DNA of 64,000 nt from assembly GCA_009599575.1 (NCBI GenBank), contig VWND01000037.1:124001-188000 (forward strand), given 5' to 3'. This DNA is from Blumeriella jaapii (lineage: Eukaryota > Ascomycota > Leotiomycetes > Helotiales > Drepanopezizaceae). Of the stretch, positions 35,230-45,447 are shown in pieces. Below the pieces are notes generated by a model. That model saw only the letters and a program-made list of their open reading frames with translations. It had not been told where the DNA came from and did no database searches. Made by a program: the position numbers and the translations under genes. Each line of letters starts with the position of its first letter. Positions within the stretch are counted from its first letter, which is position 1.

Positions 35230-36486
35230 GGATATGGTGTGTAGTGCTTGGGAATGATAGGGCCGTTACGTGCCATTTTAGACGGCTTCTTTACGAGGGG
35301 GTTACTCCAGGGGGAAACTCATATTCATATCTCCAGCCTAGATGCAAGATTGCTAAAAACCGACTCGGACACGAGACGTGTTATTGATATCTCACCGCCA
35401 GTGGTAGTAAGACAAGAAAACATCGCTAATCCCCTTCTTAACTCCCATGTGCCGGACGCATTGTGTCGGGTTCCTTTCTATATCAGGTGTTTCTCAAGAA
35501 TCAACAATCACCGTGCGGTAAGCGAGGCACGCCGCCCCCTCCCCTCTCCTTCCCGAGAGCGGATAGATAGAGAGAAACATGGTTCGGCCTGCACATGCTC
35601 CTGTCCGGAGATACTGTAAGCGGTGCAGCAGCAACGCTCTATGCTGCTGTGAAATGTTTTCTAATCGCTAAAATCCGCATTACTAGGTGGGTGAGATACT
35701 AACCTCTGACCCATGGGTGTTCGGTTAGAAATATATCAACTTCGGCATATCGACATGGCCTTAGGAGAAGAATACACGGACACAGAGGTAGAGACGGAGA
35801 GGGGACTCGTCGACTTGTAGGACGCTGGCTCGTATCCTACACCTGTCTCGTTCTACGAGAGAGGTGCAAAGGGATGAAACGCCAAGTAAGGATTTACAGT
35901 ACTTGGTTGGTGTTTTATGGGCACAGCATGCTCTGATCATCAAAAGCATGGCACGGGAGGTAGAGATCGAGAAGTGAGAATAGAGGTATTGTATTAGCTT
36001 CGCTTTCCTTCCTCTGCACTTCTAAGTTCTGGTACTCCAACACGCTTTTCCTTCATCTATCATGTAGACAGACGGATGCTGATTTGACGCTGCGCCCCCA
36101 TCCAAAGGCCAGAAGTCCCGAGTTCCTCCTTACATCAACCCCCTCAGAAAAAGAGTACTGGCCCGCTGTGTGTTGATGTGAGTCCAGCTCTCGACATCGG
36201 GAGAACCCGGCCGCATCATCTGACAAAGCAGGCCGCAAGTGAGAGCGGCAAGACGCATAGATGGTGTTAGACTTGAGAATGGTGCAAGATGGGTCGAGTC
36301 CCTCGTCCAGTTTGATGCTGAGGATGCTTGAACAGGCCGAAGCGTAACGTGGTGAGAGAACAAGTGATAAACACCCCAATCGAGGCCACTGCAACGCCCA
36401 CGCTTCCGTGAGTAGACTTCCGTCGCTCCGGCTCCGTGTGCAACTTCTGCGAGCCACAGTGCCCTGATCACCCGGCTGGTTCGGTC
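35230..36486. other. Gene-poor stretch
   Basis: About 1.26 kb between convergent genes without a recognised feature. Short open frames only. Confidence 0.45.
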
Positions 36487-37104
36487 TTAACGCGCCGGGA
36501 CGCAACTCTCCTTCCCATCAGCCGCGTAGGACTCAATTGTACTCTGGTCCGACACAGCACTCTTCTTCCGATCAGACGCTGCGACCGCAGCCCAATCAGT
36601 CCAATCTATTCCTCCCCTGGTATACAACTCCGAGTAGACCTCTTTGAGTAGCGTTGGCATCGTTGAAGTATTGTAGTGCTCCTTAACCCATTCGTCCGTG
36701 ACTCTCCACTTTTTGTGCTTTCCACAACCACGGGTCGATTTGGCTAAGGACAACATCATGCTTCTATCATACCAGCTCGGCAAGCTTACTCGATCGCATT
36801 GATCCAGGAAGAGGTCGAATAACTCAGCCATTGAGGTACCTTCTGTCGGATCTGGATATTGAAGCCGGAAGGCGTCAAGTAGGCATTTTCGCTTCGCTTC
36901 TTGATCGAGCCAGGGCCTTCGGGCGAATGCGTCCGGTTCAGATGTGGGCCAAACGCTGGATCCGGGGTTTTGGTTGCCAGCCTGAGGAGATTGTGTTTCG
37001 CTGGGTTGGTCAGCAGCCTGAGGAGATCGTGTTTCGGCGGACTGATCGTCAGCCGGAGGAGACCGTCGAAAGACTCGCCAGAATCGGCCTGGGAGACACA
37101 ACAT
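36487..37104 (-). CDS. Hypothetical protein, 205 residues, with short internal repeat
   Basis: Uninterrupted minus-strand frame from ATG 37104 to TGA at 36489-36487. Residues about 17-50 contain a degenerate heptad-to-decad repeat (ADDQSAETRSPQ, AADQPSETQSPQ, AGNQ), visible in DNA as three CTGAGGAGAT-GTGTTTCG-like units near 36980-37040. The rest is a charged globular-looking region with WLDQEAKRKCLLDAF, SLPSWYDRSMMLSLAKSTRGCGKHKKWRVTDEWVKEHYNT and GGIDWTDWAAVAASD (rich in Trp). No signal peptide at the chosen start. I do not recognise the family. Codon use and composition look gene-like but it sits in a gene-poor block, so it may be lineage-specific. Confidence 0.5.
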   Translation of the reverse strand: MLCLPGRFWRVFRRSPPADDQSAETRSPQAADQPSETQSPQAGNQNPGSSVWPTSEPDAFARRPWLDQEAKRKCLLDAFRLQYPDPTEGTSMAELFDLFLDQCDRVSLPSWYDRSMMLSLAKSTRGCGKHKKWRVTDEWVKEHYNTSTMPTLLKEVYSELYTRGGIDWTDWAAVAASDRKKSAVSDQSTIESYAADGKESCVPAR

Positions 37105-40100
37105 CTTTCTCTGGTAAAGCCCGCGGCTGCAAGTCAACAGCTCAAGGTTGCTGTATTTAATGGAACGGGGCGTGTCTAGTCTGTTCGAGCAGCAAAATGT
37201 GAGCTTGAGTAGTTTCTGGATTAAGTCTTTGACAATGATGTAGTCGCGCCTCGGTGATTCACTGCAACCAGTGTAGTAACAGCAACCGAATCACACTTTC
37301 GAAAGCCGTACCGGGGTTTGAATTGATATAGGCAAACTGTAAAGTATTAATGTTGTTGTCGTGTGGAGAAAGTCGAAAGTGTTTTTAGGACCGACTTCGC
37401 GTACTTACAGTACCTCCTTAGCTCCTCCGAGATCATGTCAATCGTGGCTTCCTGTTCTCCATTGGTGGCATTGAGGTAAGTTGGAAAGCACCAAGTGCGT
37501 TGTCTAGAAGCACACTGAGCATTCTATACGCTTTGGATCCTTCATAATGATGGCCGCGCTCGTCTGACTTCTCAAACTGGAATGCTCGAAAGTCTGCCTT
37601 GTCAAGCTTGCAACTACACAGCTCGATCCGCAAGAGCCCGGCACGGCTGGCCACGAAATTGGCTTCCGCCGATCTGTTTACAAGCCAAGGTCTCGCTTTC
37701 GCTTCTCATGATGGTCGGGCCTGGGTAGAGAAAGCGTAAAATCCCTTCTTAGTTGGGAACATCAGGTCCCATAGCAGACCAATTGACGCCTGGCCACTCA
37801 TGTACCAGTTCAACAACCGGACGTCAGACATCGATGAATTCGTCATTCGTCTTCACGCCTCGATCCCTAAGTCAATTCAGAAACCGGTGCGAAGTTGCAG
37901 CGTACGCTACATGAGAGAAACGACTATAAGGTCGACTTGGTCGGCAGTGGGCTGGAAGGCTTGCAGGTGTCCAGGAAGGTGGGCACATTGAGACAAGGTG
38001 TAATTTCTGGAAGTGGGGGATCGTGAATCATCTAGTCTTTAGTCACATCTACAAGAGGTGAAGATCGATTCTCGCTATCTTGCTCCCAAGCGGTCACTCA
38101 CTGTAGAGAGCCTCAGCTTGGCGAATGAGGATGATGGTTGGGGCGATGTTGACGGTCGATAAGCAATAGAACGTTAGGCCGACAACAGATGAAGACGGCG
38201 GTATCTACTTAGATACAACTTAGCTGTGACGTAAAACAAACTCGAACGTTATGAACGCTAAACGGTGAGGGCCGGGCCGTTCAGAGTCGGTCCTAGAGCG
38301 TCTTTTAGTGTGCTGTGCCTCTGGTTCCAACACCTCAGCCGCACTTCACCTTTGGAAGCAATTTCCATTCGAGTCATTCCGAGAGCGGGATGTGCTCGGC
38401 GCAGTGCAACATAGCTGCTCACAGAATACCGATGGCGTCTTCTTGTCAATACCCTCAACTGAAGTCTGGCGAGTAGCGAGTGTCTTGATCCTCCCAGGCT
38501 TTGGAACCGCTCCTGTCCGTTGCCACCTGACATAGACATTATCCGCTCCTGTCCGTTGCCACTTGACACAGACATTATGGATTATTTTCATGCTGCGAAG
38601 AATGTATGTTGCTATTTGAACAACCGTTGATTTTCGATTTCCGGGTTCTGCGTAAGGACTTGCAAAGAAGAGAAGAGACGGAGTGGGAAATAATAATAAT
38701 GATAAAAATTAAAATATACTATGCAGGCAGAAGATGCAAGGAAACTTTGATAACTTTTCAATAATATACTGACAGGATAGTTCCCTAGATATTAATATTC
38801 CTTGTATCGCAAATCTCCATCCCACCAGTTTGGGCGTGCTGTCTCGTAAAAGTGGCATTTGGCTCTTTCCTTTCCGAGGCCCGGACAAGTGATTTTTGGC
38901 TTCGCGATACGAATGACGAGATCTTGTTAGCCATGCCTTCACCACGTATGTATGTACTATTTGTGATGTAATGATCCGTGATGTGCTTGCTTGCTACCAG
39001 CTTTCGTCGTGTCTCACCTGACCAGTTCTCATAAACCACGCCACGACATGGCGACAGTTCGTTATGATTTGAAGCGCGTCGACACAGTTGTCCTACCAAC
39101 TGGTTCTCGTCGTCATTCTTTGCGTGCCTTTGTTAAGCTTTGCGAATCGCGGTAGTAATTCTTATCGCCCCCTTCTAGTGAAAAGTCCAAGGAAAAGTAA
39201 CTATAAGGGTTGGATAAGTCCCCGGTCTTCCTAATCGTGTCGGAGATAATACAGAGGTGAAAAAAAAACGATGAACTTGAACTTTCTACTCTGTCAAGAG
39301 AATGAGGATGGCATCTTTGAATGTCATTGTGCGGAAACTGAAAGCAGTAGGTAGTTTATTGGGGAAGTTTTCCGGGCTCCCTCGAAGCTGCCAGCTACCT
39401 ATTGTCTATTTAAACAACGTATTAATTTAGTTGCGAGCCAAAACAGTATAGCTAAGTGGGTGTTGATCTTGGCCTCCACCTACGTGGGTAGTAGACCAAG
39501 ACTGGGGAGTCTTTTCGGTTAATCAGGCAAAAAAACCAACTAGCACTCTGCCTCCGGCCAGCTCCTATAGAATACCCGATTGAAACTTTGATGCAAGCTG
39601 CTGAGTTCGTGACCCCGGCTCCGCTCATGGAAGAGAGCCATCGAGCATCAGAGCGATGAGCACCATTGTGACTTCACCACTCCCTGAAATGAGGTCGTGC
39701 ACGCCCGTATACGCCAACTCGAACCATCAGAAATAGAATCTTGTGAGTAAGCAAAATTCTCAATCCGCGGATAAAATACAGCAGGGCGATATTTTGACAC
39801 AATTCAGCATGAACTGATTGCCGTGGCAATGCATCAAGGCGTTTACTCCGTATTCACCATTCAGCATGAGGGCGCCAGGTTCATCTTCTTCGTGAAAGGT
39901 GGTTCTTTCGATAAAATCTTGGACGACTTGTCGAGGAACACCAATTCAACCGCTGCCACCGTACCTTCTTTAAGGGAGGATGCCGGAGCTATTTTGACAG
40001 AGAGCGTTGCGTTTTGTTAAAGTCAACCGCGACTTGGGAGAAATTCCAACCCCTGCAGCCTTCCTAATGAAAATGAAACCATTTCGAATGTCCGAAAGAC

Positions 40101-40412
40101 TCCACTTGCAAATTCTCTAAATGGACATCTGATAAACTGAAAAGAGTCATGATAGGCCAGTCGTATTGAAGACGAATTGCAAGTGTTGTGCCAAGCCTTT
40201 TCCTTCCTATTGTGCGTCAAACACGTTCCGAGGACAATAGGACGCGAGTTTTTCAAGTGAAGCGAATACCATTCAAAGTTCAACTCCTGTGTCTCTCAAC
40301 CTCTCACTCATCGCAATGTTCACAACCCCAAACCATCAACACAAATCACACGCGACAGCATGTAAGCGCACCATCGCATACAACACACTCACCACAATCA
40401 CAACTCAGTAGC
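37105..40412. other. Gene-poor, partly AT-rich stretch
   Basis: 3.3 kb with no supported gene. Minus-strand 37690-37433 holds a gene-like fragment (VASRAGLLRIELCSCKLDKADFRAF.., then ..SKAYRMLSVLLDNALGAF) flanked by stops, possibly a remnant, but I could not name it. A 21-nt near-direct repeat (GCTCCTGTCCGTTGCCAC) occurs twice at about 38510-38562. AT-rich patches lie at 38685-38780 and 39240-39260. Looks like decayed sequence. Confidence 0.45.
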
Positions 40413-41887
40413 ATGTTGCCAGCACCGAGCAAGTCACTACAAGGGAGCGCACCTGCCAATTCAGCTCGAAAACGTCGCGCTCACCCTGTTGCGGAGCTCT
40501 TTGCCACGAGGAAGAAAGCTCGAAAGAATCCGAAGAAGGAGATCGAAGTATCAAAACCCAAGAAATTTGGTGCTTGCGCGGCTTGCAGGAAGAAGAAAAT
40601 GAAGGTAAGATTTGCCTTGAGCCCTCCAGAGGCATGCGATCACGGGTAATGGTTGCTGACAACCGCCAACAGTGTGCCCACAGATTGGGGTTTGCCACGA
40701 ACAGAGTCCTCGATGCGCCCAGTTCAGTGAAGGCTCATGAGACTATTGACGCGTCGCCATTTCCAGATCGAAAGCTTGGTGACCTCGGCCTCGATTTGGA
40801 ACGTGTCGCTGAGCAAGAGGGCCCGAGCCGCGACTTTGCTGCAGATGGTACGGTGATCACAGAAATCAGTGCCGACTACCCCGTAGACGACTGTCTCTAT
40901 ATTGATTCTACTTATTCGAAAGCCGTACTCGAGAAGTGGCTTATGAGTGTCGACATCGAAGCCGAGAAGGAGGGCCTGAGCCGCGATATGGCCGCTTCGG
41001 GTACAATAGTCACAGAAAGCACTGCCGACTACCTTATAGACGACTGTTTATACCCTGATTCTACTTATTCAAAAGCCGTGCTCGAGGAGTGGCTTATGAA
41101 TGTCGACCCCGAAGCCGAGAAGGAGAGTGGTGCCGTCTACACGTTCAGTGTAAACCCCACCCCGAGACGGTCGCCAAACCAAGATGCAAGCACGAGAAAG
41201 AAGACAAAAAGCCACCACAATTCACGAATCATTGACGTGCCGAATGACGACCTCTTCAACCAGAATCAAGCTTCAATCTCGAGAAGCATTCCAGGTCCAG
41301 ATGACGTGCTTCAATCCTCCAGCCAGGACTCCACTTTCAACACACAAACCAACATTCCACTCGAACAACTGAATGAAGAAGACGGGATGGCAGACTTGTT
41401 CCAAAAAAGATTCGAGGACGATAAAATCGAGGACGGATCTTGGCTTTCTCATTCGGACACCGATTCCCAGCCTCCGTCGGTGTACAACGTGGTGCGTTTT
41501 CGAGGCAACTCTCTTGAAGAACGATTTAAGGTCTTGCGTGCCCAGATTGCGCGACGCGAGGCAAAGAAGTCATTGTTCAGGACTTCCTGGACTTCCTTTC
41601 CTACATATCCTGGTGAGGAAGGCCCGAAGTACTATCTCAGAGGTTTTCTGGATGGGCCACTTGCTTCGCTACTCAATGCTTGCCTCGAGATGAGGAACGG
41701 AACACGAAAACCAAAGCCACTGCCACCACCCGTAGACCACACGGTCAAATCTGAAATAACATTGTCCTGTCGCGTCGAGACTCAAGCTGAGCTTGCAGAA
41801 TTGGAGGCTTGGACGGAAAAGTGTGCTTTGTGGATCTCTTCAATGCCTAAGCTTGAAGCTGGGATAGGTTTTTGGGGGGCTGGATGA
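40413..41887 (+). CDS. Protein with incomplete Zn-cluster-like motif and a 51-residue tandem duplication
   Basis: Exons 40413-40604 and 40673-41887 (donor GTAAGA, acceptor AACAG) give 468 residues. Residues 20-70 are strongly basic (KKARKNPKK, KPKKFG) and end in ACAACRKKKMK-CAHR, the first half of a Zn2Cys6 binuclear cluster; the second half with its three cysteines is missing. Residues about 110-212 are two copies of a 51-residue unit (..SRDFAADGTVITE.. / ..SRDMAASGTIVTE..). The C-terminal half has NSLEERFKVLRAQIARREAKKSLF and an LEAWTEKCALWI segment, probably helical. No fungal transcription factor domain is recognisable. It may be a nuclear, DNA-associated protein of narrow distribution. 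The upstream frame extends before 40413 but without better support. Confidence 0.65.
40808..41113 (+). repeat. 153-bp in-frame tandem duplication
   Basis: Two units, 40808-40960 and 40961-41113, with period 153 nt (51 codons), plus the first few codons of a third unit. The copies are diverged but clearly aligned: TCTACTTATTC in both, then GCCGT.CTCGAG.AGTGGCTTATGA. The duplication keeps the frame of the host gene. Confidence 0.9.
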
Positions 41888-42771
41888 CATGTCTGAAAGA
41901 ACTCGGCAGCAACTTGGCTGGCTGAGTTTCTGATCTAAAGAGACATGGGGAAGGGCACTGGAGATGGTGAACGGAAGGATTTGTATGTAGCCTGACTGAG
42001 AAGACAGTTCAACGGATCAAGCTGCCACTTTCTGGTTCTGGTGCCAATCTGTAGTCCATGCAACTGGTAATGGATGGCTTTAATAATCTCAACAAATTGA
42101 AAAGCCCTTATACGGCCATACAGACGGATTTACAGATCCCATAAATGACTCCTGACAGCCAAGAGAGAAATTATGAAGCTGAAAATAAAGCGAAATCATT
42201 TTGAAAACAATGTTGATCTATAAGTTGAGCCCCAAAACATTTAGCAGATCATTTATCAGTTATTGATGGTCAGCTTAAATAGCAACAACAACATGAACCA
42301 TAGAAACAACACGACTCTGTCAAACACTCGGATACAAAGAACAGAGCGGTCACATTTCATCTTGCTAATCACATATTGTAAAGAGAACAAAATCCCAAAT
42401 CCATTCAATGCGCAAACTGGCGATCTGCTCTGACATCTCTAAACCGGGGACAAGAAAAGCCCTTAACTTGAACATCTGGAAACCGAATCATTCTTGTGAT
42501 ATCTTGTACTTCAAGAAGGGCAACTTGTAACAGCTGACCCGTTGAAACAGCAGAAAAGCTTCCGCATTGTTTGACTTCTTTGATATTGGTACAAAGTCGA
42601 AATTGCAAAGCGATGTTGCTACATATGTACAAACGTGACACGCATCGACGTGGAAAGCCACGCCAAAAGTCACGCTTAAAGACACGCTAAAGGCTTGGCT
42701 ACGCGATTTGACCCCCCCCCAAGGCTGAAGCTTCAGAGCCTCAATTTATAAACCTCAAGATTCCAAACTGA
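41888..42771. other. Intergenic, A/T-leaning
   Basis: About 880 nt between two plus-strand genes, with no recognised gene. TTTATAAA at 42745-42752 may serve as the TATA element of the next gene, although it is close to its start codon. A run of nine C ends near 42720. Confidence 0.45.
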
Positions 42772-43653
42772 ATGGCGACTACACTTCCAAGCGGTGGCCC
42801 TTCGCCAAACGCAACGTACGTGTCATTGCACTCCGACACGTACCTCCCGTTTGCCCTACCAGGTCTCTACTAACACACCCCGCAGCGTCTACGTCCGCAA
42901 CCTGGAGGAGAGCATCAAGCTGCCCACGCTCATCGAGTCTCTGAAGGAAATCTTCTCCGAGTACGGTACCATCATCGACGTCGTCGCGAAGTCGAACTTG
43001 AAAGCCAAGGGCCAGGCATTCGTCGTGTTCGACAGTGTGGAGAGCGCGACACAATGCATTGAGGAAGTGCAAGGCTTCGAGCTGTTCGACAAGCCCATGC
43101 AGTTGGCGTTTGCGAAGACGAAGAGCGATGCTTTTGTGAAGAGGACGGCGGGCGATGAGGAGCTGGAGAGCCACAAACGTAGACGGCTAGCGGAGAAAGG
43201 TATGTTTTCACGCGGGTCCTGTGGGAGGAGCTGGGCTGATTTTGAGTAGACAAGAAAAAGGCCGCCGAGCAAGCAGAGGAGCAGAAGAGGCTCAAACATA
43301 CCGTACCGCCTGGCATGGCACCGGAAATGGGCGCGCGGCCGATCAAGGCTGCTCGTGGTGCTGGCCTCAAGTCTACGAATGCTGGTGCTGCGGCTGTCAT
43401 TCCCGACGAGTATCTGCCGCCGAACAAGATTCTGTTCTTGCAAAACTTGCCGGAGGGCTACGATGTCGAGGCCCTTACGGCTATCTTTGGCCGCTTTGAG
43501 GGATTCAGAGAAGTTAGATTGGTCCCTGGACGTGGGGGCATTGCTTTCGTGGAGTACGATGCCGAGGCTGGCGCCATCAGTGCTAAGGAGAACACGGCGG
43601 GCATGTCACTGGGCGAGGGACAAATCATGAAGGTCACATACCAAAGACAGTAG
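42772..43653 (+). CDS. U1A/U2B''-type snRNP protein with two RRMs
   Basis: Exons 42772-42815, 42886-43199 and 43250-43653 give 253 residues. RRM1 begins TVYVRNLEESIKLPTLIESLKEIFSEYG (RNP2 VYVRNL) and has KGQAFVVF as RNP1; RRM2 begins ILFLQNLPEGYDVEALTAIFGRFEGFREVRLVPGRGGIAFVEYD. A basic linker (KRRRLAEKDKKKAAEQAEEQKRLK) and an Ala/Gly-rich hinge separate them. This is the layout of the U1A/U2B'' family; fungi often have one such protein in the U2 snRNP (Msl1/U2B''). It would bind U2 snRNA stem-loop IV, or U1. Introns have textbook branch sites (TACTAACAC in the first). Confidence 0.9.
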
Positions 43654-43947
43654 GTCTCGGTGGGTAGCAGTGGTAGAAATCCATTATCTTTCCTCTGAAA
43701 CACGGTTCGTCTGAACACTGGGCGAGCCAATGACTTTCGTACTTCCTCAATAGAGAATCACCAGTATCCGAGTAGAGTGCTAACCAAAGGTGCTGGTTGT
43801 GGGATTATGTTGTTTTGGTTTCCATGCCCTGGGTCCGTGGGAACAGAATAGCAATTTCAATTGCTTTCGCCAATTTGTCACGCCGCTAATCTAATACTAC
43901 AAAGCCTGTAAAGAAACATTCTTCGACAAAGCGTACAGAACCAGGGA

Positions 43948-45126
43948 TCAGAAAATGACATCCGCATCTTCTGACTCGCCCAATATGTCTGCGTTGCCCG
44001 AGTTCTCCTTGTCGCCGTCTTTTTCGCCAGCAGCTTCCTTCGCTTGCTGCGCCCGCTTCTCTAACATCTCCGCGTCTTGGGCCGCTGTATCTCTCAACTT
44101 CTTATTTTGGACCTGTAACACAGGTTAGAAGAGTGCATAGGTGATGGTTAGGGAGCTTGCCTTCTTCAGTCTGAAGAATTCCTCTCTGTCCATCTCGCCA
44201 AGTTCAGCCTCAATGTCTAAGATATGTCAGATTGTTCTGGGGAAAAGGGGCCTCGCAAAGCGTACACTTGATTGTATTCTCAGTCCTTGGGATGATAACA
44301 TGCTCGCTGGAACGGATTAGAATGTGATCAAATGCATTGCCTTCACAAACTTACATGGCGTTCACTGAATCATAGTTAGCAGAGGGTCAACGAAATGAGG
44401 ATTTGACGGGAACGTACCTCTCCTATTTACAACCTTGATGACCTCGTCCAAAGTTACGAAAGCAGTCTACCAAGTCAGTCACGATCCACGAATTCGGCCT
44501 GAAGTCCCATACCTGCAAGCTCGCAAGCTCCACCAACGTCTCCACAGCTCTGGCGTATGTCTCTCGGCACTTCTGAACTTGTTGTCCACCCTTCCCCAGA
44601 CCTGTCAGACCAAAGTCGTTGTTTCCCTCCGTGGTATAGCTCTCGAATGCCGGCAAGAAGACACCAGAGACGTTCTCTTGTTTTGTGCGCACGCGGAACC
44701 GGGCCGACTTTACTGACTCCTGAACTTGGTAGCCAATATCCCCTCCTACTGCATAGGTCACCTCCGCCAGCGAGAACGCTGCAATCTGCATAACCCGTCC
44801 CATCTTGCGTTTGGCTTCATCGATTCGTTTCGTGATTTCTGGAAAGTGTCAGGCCCTAGAGGAACTATAGTAGCTGTGTTGATTACCTCTGAAACGTCTG
44901 GAGCATTTGGTCAGCTTTTGTCTATGTGCTCTTGAACTTCAACGTACTTTGTTAAGGCTTCGCTCTTTCTCTTCAACAGATCATGGCCAGTTTGAGCCCC
45001 CTTGAGCTTGGCCTTCATCAATCCCAAGGACTGACGGGTAGGGAAGACCGCCTCGCGATTCTATAGAGCTATGAGCGTGTGGTAGGACCGGGACAACTCG
45101 AGCAGCCCTACAGTAGCTCCAGACAT
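43948..45126 (-). CDS. VMA8: V-type ATPase subunit D (Vma8)
   Basis: Nine exons on the minus strand: 45126-45112, 45060-44948, 44897-44887, 44838-44513, 44466-44418, 44364-44355, 44306-44266, 44216-44161 and 44112-43948. They total 786 nt, 261 residues, against 256 in yeast. The assembled protein reads NREAVFPTRQSLGLMKAKLKGAQTGHDLLKRKSEALTK-RFRE-ITKRIDEAKRKMGRVMQIAAFSLAEVTYAVG, then ESVKSARFRVRTKQENVSGVFLPAFE and DREEFFRLKK, all conserved in the rotor subunit D. It forms the central stalk of the vacuolar proton pump V1 sector. Exons 1, 3 and 6 are 15, 11 and 10 nt. Intron 44160-44113 starts GCAAGC (GC-AG type). The C-terminal tail is acidic. It shares a short divergent promoter with Syf1. Confidence 0.94.
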
Positions 45127-45447
45127 CTTGATTGTGGAATCGAGTCAAGAGGTAGACGAGATGGACGTGAAGCCAGGGGCTTCGAAAGTATAGGACAAAT
45201 GAGTTTGTCGTGACTGCAAAAGCCTTCTTGTCCCTCCTCCAGTGAGCTGTGTTGCTGTCGCATGTATCCCACTACGTCGCGCCAAGAGCCGCCGGGCCAA
45301 GCCTCATGCCTTTCCCGCAAGGCCATAACACTAGACTCGGTTTCTCCAAGCGTCGCGACCTGCCGGCGCGACAACATGCCAACCCATAGCTCATTCTTTT
45401 CCCTCTAATATCCCCATCCTGTCGCAAGGCTCACAAGCAGGCAGAGA
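45127..45447. promoter_or_regulatory. Shared divergent promoter, VMA8 / SYF1
   Basis: Only about 320 bp separate the two divergent start codons, so the promoters must overlap or abut. No TATA box is visible. Inferred from orientation and spacing. Confidence 0.6.

Noticed and set aside
39829..40020. Possible 63-residue protein
   Set aside because: Short, isolated, no signal peptide, motif or supporting context.
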